Origin: Rhynchopus euleeides
Taxonomy: Eukaryota; Euglenozoa; Diplonemea; Diplonemida; Diplonemidae
Direction: 5' to 3'
Assembly: GCA_963210315.1 (NCBI GenBank)
Contig: OY723270.1
Coordinates: 2,046,001-2,110,000, forward strand
DNA: 64,000 nt
This document shows positions 61,556-64,000 of this stretch, in pieces. Below the pieces are notes generated by a model, which was not told where the DNA came from, searched no databases, and was given only the letters and a program-made list of their open reading frames with translations. The stretch's first letter is position 1. Each line of letters opens with the position of its first letter. The position numbers were made by a program, and so were the translations under genes.

Positions 61556-62333
61556 AGCCTAGGGGGGGAGGTGGTGGTGGTGGTGCTCCAACCCTGGCCC
61601 CCCCACAACCCCTGAGGGTTGGGGGACTGGCAGCGAGGCGTTTCTTTAGATGGCAGCGTATTTCCCCGCCCCCCAATGGCTTGGCAAGGATCGAGGGGTC
61701 CTCGCGGTGGTCTGTAGTAACATGCTCTGTGTGTCGATCGACGCAGCAGGCAAAGTATATTCCTTTTGGCGCCTCAGGTGCGAATGACCCCCACCCCCAC
61801 CCCCCCCTGGGGGACGCTTTAGATAGACAATACAATGTGGATCCGCGAGCAATGCGAGATCGAGGGGGTGCATGCATGCATGGAGGCATGGGGAGGAGAG
61901 GGTGAGGCATAGAGTAGTCTTCATGCGATTCGCAGGCCCGACAGCACGCGCACCCCACTACACCTGACCCCCCGCCCACCCCCACCCCACGATGTGGGGG
62001 GTCAGCCCCTGCTCCCCGCTCGCCACGAGTATAGCTTCACATAGCAACGGATCTCGGACACAACCTGCATGACGAATGAAGGGAGATCATCCTTTGTGCC
62101 TCCCTCTGTGCTGTGTGCTTCAACTTCACTTTCCCCCCTCCCCCCCCGCAGCACACACATACCATACACCTTCGCTGCTCTGTATCACTGCGTGTCAAAC
62201 TGCGTCACTTTCGAACCAGCTTTGTAAGGAGCACACACCACCACAGCCGCACCAGGCACACAGACAGGTCGGGACGTCTGCGTCAACAGGCACCACACAG
62301 CCACCTTGTGGTTTGGATGGTTGAGCCACCTCG
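61556..62333. other. Upstream region of the 174-aa gene
   Basis: G run, then non-coding sequence. 62056-62080 (gacacaacctgcatgacgaa) repeats 15339. 62123-62151 is a long pyrimidine tract (cactttcccccctccccccc) ending in gcAG, the best splice-acceptor-like site in this stretch, 183 nt ahead of the start codon; an ORF-free leader follows. Confidence 0.45.
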
Positions 62334-62858
62334 ATGGAGCTCTCTGAGGGTGTGTGTGCGGTGCTCCCGCCTCTGACATATGAGGTGCTTTCGGAGCTGA
62401 TCGCCGTGTCCCTGAAGTCATCGCGCGAACTCGAGAGCAAAAGCGTCGCCCTGTCGAGGTACCTCGTGCCCAGGAGTCAGCGGCACGAGGAGGGGGAGCC
62501 ATCCCTCGCAGACAAGCTGGCAGACTTCCACACGGAGCTCCGCGGTGGCAGGGGCAGGGTCAGCAACGCCAGCCACGCGTCGTCCTTCCGCGTCACACCC
62601 AAGGTCGCTGCGGGGGCCGAGTCGCTGATGCAGGAGCAGATGGAGCGGGCACGCCGCTCCGCCACCAACATCTGGAACACGGCCCGCCCTGTCGTGTCGT
62701 CGCACCGCCCGCGTCCCCCAGGCACCGCGCTGCCGGGCCTGCGTCTGCTGTCGCTGCCACGGCCACGTGTCGTGAGGGTGGTGGGACGGCAGCAGAAGGA
62801 CCCTGCCCCAGCATTGCCCTCCCTTGAGAAGCCGTGCAGCGCTGCCGCGTTCCCCTGA
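62334..62858 (+). CDS. Unrecognised 174-aa protein
   Basis: 174 aa from ATG 62334 (ctcgATGg) to TGA 62856-62858. The first 60 residues look helical and amphipathic (LTYEVLSELIAVSLKSSREL). A Gly/Ser/Arg segment follows, then a short charged helix (ESLMQEQMERARRSATNIW, about 95-115) and a Pro/Arg-rich tail. No family recognised; no membrane segment or signal peptide. Codon choice is GC-rich at third positions, like the kinesin and TPR genes, and the antisense frames are less protein-like; these are the grounds for calling it. Confidence 0.55.
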   Translation: MELSEGVCAVLPPLTYEVLSELIAVSLKSSRELESKSVALSRYLVPRSQRHEEGEPSLADKLADFHTELRGGRGRVSNASHASSFRVTPKVAAGAESLMQEQMERARRSATNIWNTARPVVSSHRPRPPGTALPGLRLLSLPRPRVVRVVGRQQKDPAPALPSLEKPCSAAAFP

Positions 62859-63311
62859 GGCGAGAGCCTTGCGCAGATGCCTGGGTGATGAAGCAGTCAA
62901 AAGTACAACTGGCTTATTTATGGGTGGACTATCCCCTCTCCATAGTTTCCCTCGGGGGCGAGCGGGTGGAGGGAGGTGAAGCAAAACCGGAAAAGGCAAT
63001 TCACACAATGCCTCATTTCAGACTCGGACTGGTACTTCCCGATACCCCCCCCCCCCCCTCCACCACCTTCCTGATTTTCATTCGGGATGGCTTTGGGAGA
63101 TTGACCTCCCCCCCTCCCATTGGCCTTCCGGCCACTGGGAGGGGGGAGGGGGGAGGGGGGAGGGGGGAGTCGAGAGTCTCTCGAGCTCCACGCGGTGAGG
63201 GTGGGATGTAGGAATCAAACGGGGCCAGTGCAAAATGTGAGGGGTCCCTCAGCCTGGACCCCCTGCAAAATGCTCCGGGCGGTGCCAACTGCGGAAGGTA
63301 TCTGTGCCTTT
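62859..63311. other. Intergenic, no gene recognised
   Basis: Short simple repeats: C run 63048-63060 and a gggaggggggga run at 63133-63168. No domain-bearing frame. Confidence 0.5.
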
Positions 63312-63419
63312 GGGGGTCTTCGCTACGGGGTGGTCGTCAGTGCATTTTGGTGCATTTCCTGTTGAATTGGCTGAAAACTGACGAAGTTTGTCGAAGTTTG
63401 TCGACCAGCAAAGACCCCC
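63312..63419. mobile_element. MITE-2, 108 bp, TSD TTT
   Basis: GGGGGTCTTCGCTACGG to AGCAAAGACCCCC, with TTT on both sides (63309-63311 and 63420-63422). Inner words ggtgcatttcctgttg and aaaactgacgaag. Best preserved copy of its family here. Confidence 0.8.
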
Positions 63420-63778
63420 TTTGGATCCGGATGTTGCGCCCCACTCACACCCCCACTGGGGCCTGCACGACATATCCCCACGTTGTTTGTTGCTACGTTG
63501 ACATGGCTTTTCTCCACACAAACCCTGAAATGATCATGACACCCTGAGCCTGACCCTGGCTCTTCACTGTCCACGCACACACTCCATGTGAGTGCAGTGG
63601 AAGACATGTTGGGACATTGCGTTGCACAGCACTACACCAATTTCCCGCACGGATTTGCCGGCAAGCCATCCCCAACCCAACTGCCTCCTGTCTCACCGAG
63701 TCTGGAAATGCTGCCGCCACACACTGCCACACCTGAACCCTGCAGGGCCTGCCTGCCGTTGGGTGGCGGCACCACACG

Positions 63779-64000
63779 ATGGAGGTGTTTGCTTGCCTTG
63801 CCGGCACAGATGTGCGTGTGCCTGTCGAGCTCGATGCCGATGAGACGGTGTGCAGCCTGCGTGACAAGGCTGTGCGGTGCCTGGGCGTGGAGGGGCAGGT
63901 GTCGGACGGTGTGTCGGTGCGCTTGGCAGGCAGCGGTGACATGCTGGGCGGGGACGACACGCTCCTGCAACACACGCAGCTGGAGGCCGGTGCGACGGTC
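63779..64000 (+). CDS. N-terminus of a protein with ubiquitin-like fold, runs off window
   Basis: 74 codons open from ATG 63779 (cgATGg) to the edge, MEVFACLAGT to LLQHTQLEAGATV. The pattern of alternating hydrophobics, a central helix-like VCSLRDKAVRCLG, then VRLAGSGDMLGGDDTLLQ and a final LEAGATV strand, resembles a beta-grasp (ubiquitin-like) N-terminal domain, where an L..dGatV ending is common. The remaining protein is outside the window, so its function is unknown. The antisense frame is also open, which lowers confidence. Confidence 0.55.
   Translation, partial: MEVFACLAGTDVRVPVELDADETVCSLRDKAVRCLGVEGQVSDGVSVRLAGSGDMLGGDDTLLQHTQLEAGATV

Overview
The window reads as nuclear DNA of a GC-rich, repeat-laden unicellular eukaryote. 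Genes are sparse, there are GT-AG introns (two in the kinesin gene), no operons, and C-rich intergenic DNA. Candidate splice acceptors lie just upstream of several start codons, and there is a tyrosine-recombinase retroelement with split direct repeats. A free-living protist, perhaps a euglenozoan such as a diplonemid, would fit, but that placement is inference; no rRNA, tRNA or spliced-leader gene was recognised.

Host genes, left to right: a WD40 gene fragment (1.6-2.4 kb, +); a kinesin-4-like motor in three exons (3.6-8.0 kb, +); a J-domain/UPF0301 (YqgE/AlgH) fusion protein (13.7-14.6 kb, +); three copies of a six-TM protein with a degenerate class III nucleotide-cyclase domain (17.8-19.4, 26.6-28.3 and 44.6-46.3 kb, +), the last two identical in protein sequence; a TPR protein (57.2-58.3 kb, +); a small unrecognised protein (62.3-62.9 kb, +); and the start of a protein with a ubiquitin-like-looking N-terminus that runs off the right edge.

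Most of the rest is mobile DNA. (1) A tyrosine-recombinase (DIRS/Ngaro/PAT-like) retrotransposon on the minus strand (31.35-37.03 kb) has gag-like, YR and RT-RNase H ORFs, split direct repeats in the order A1...B1-A2-B2, and a 66/67-bp tandem array ahead of gag. A truncated second copy (37.5-40.7 kb) carries an expanded array with a 332-bp higher-order period. (2) A hAT-like transposon with an intact 864-aa transposase (51.3-55.1 kb, -) is interrupted by a 200-N gap that looks like an unresolved overlap. (3) Several families of TA-flanked non-autonomous elements: TE1 (four copies, about 0.9 kb) and TE2 (two copies, 0.37 kb) share the motif GTGTTTAAGTCCCC, and foldback elements have arms made of short self-complementary words different for each element. 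They abut and nest in one another. (4) 96-116-bp MITEs with GGGGG(C/T)C(C/T)TCGCTAC-type ends and 3-bp target duplications.

The window also holds a large, very recent rearrangement. 25.83-31.35 kb is repeated in direct orientation at 43.87-49.74 kb (offset about 18.04 kb), and 21.01-23.17 kb is repeated in inverted orientation at 40.83-42.98 kb. The second locus has the arrangement expected if the interval between the two inverted TE1 copies at 20.1 and 24.9 kb had been flipped. The two loci give empty/filled site pairs for TE2 and for the YR retrotransposon. Real segmental duplication and two haplotypes placed in tandem by the assembler both remain possible.
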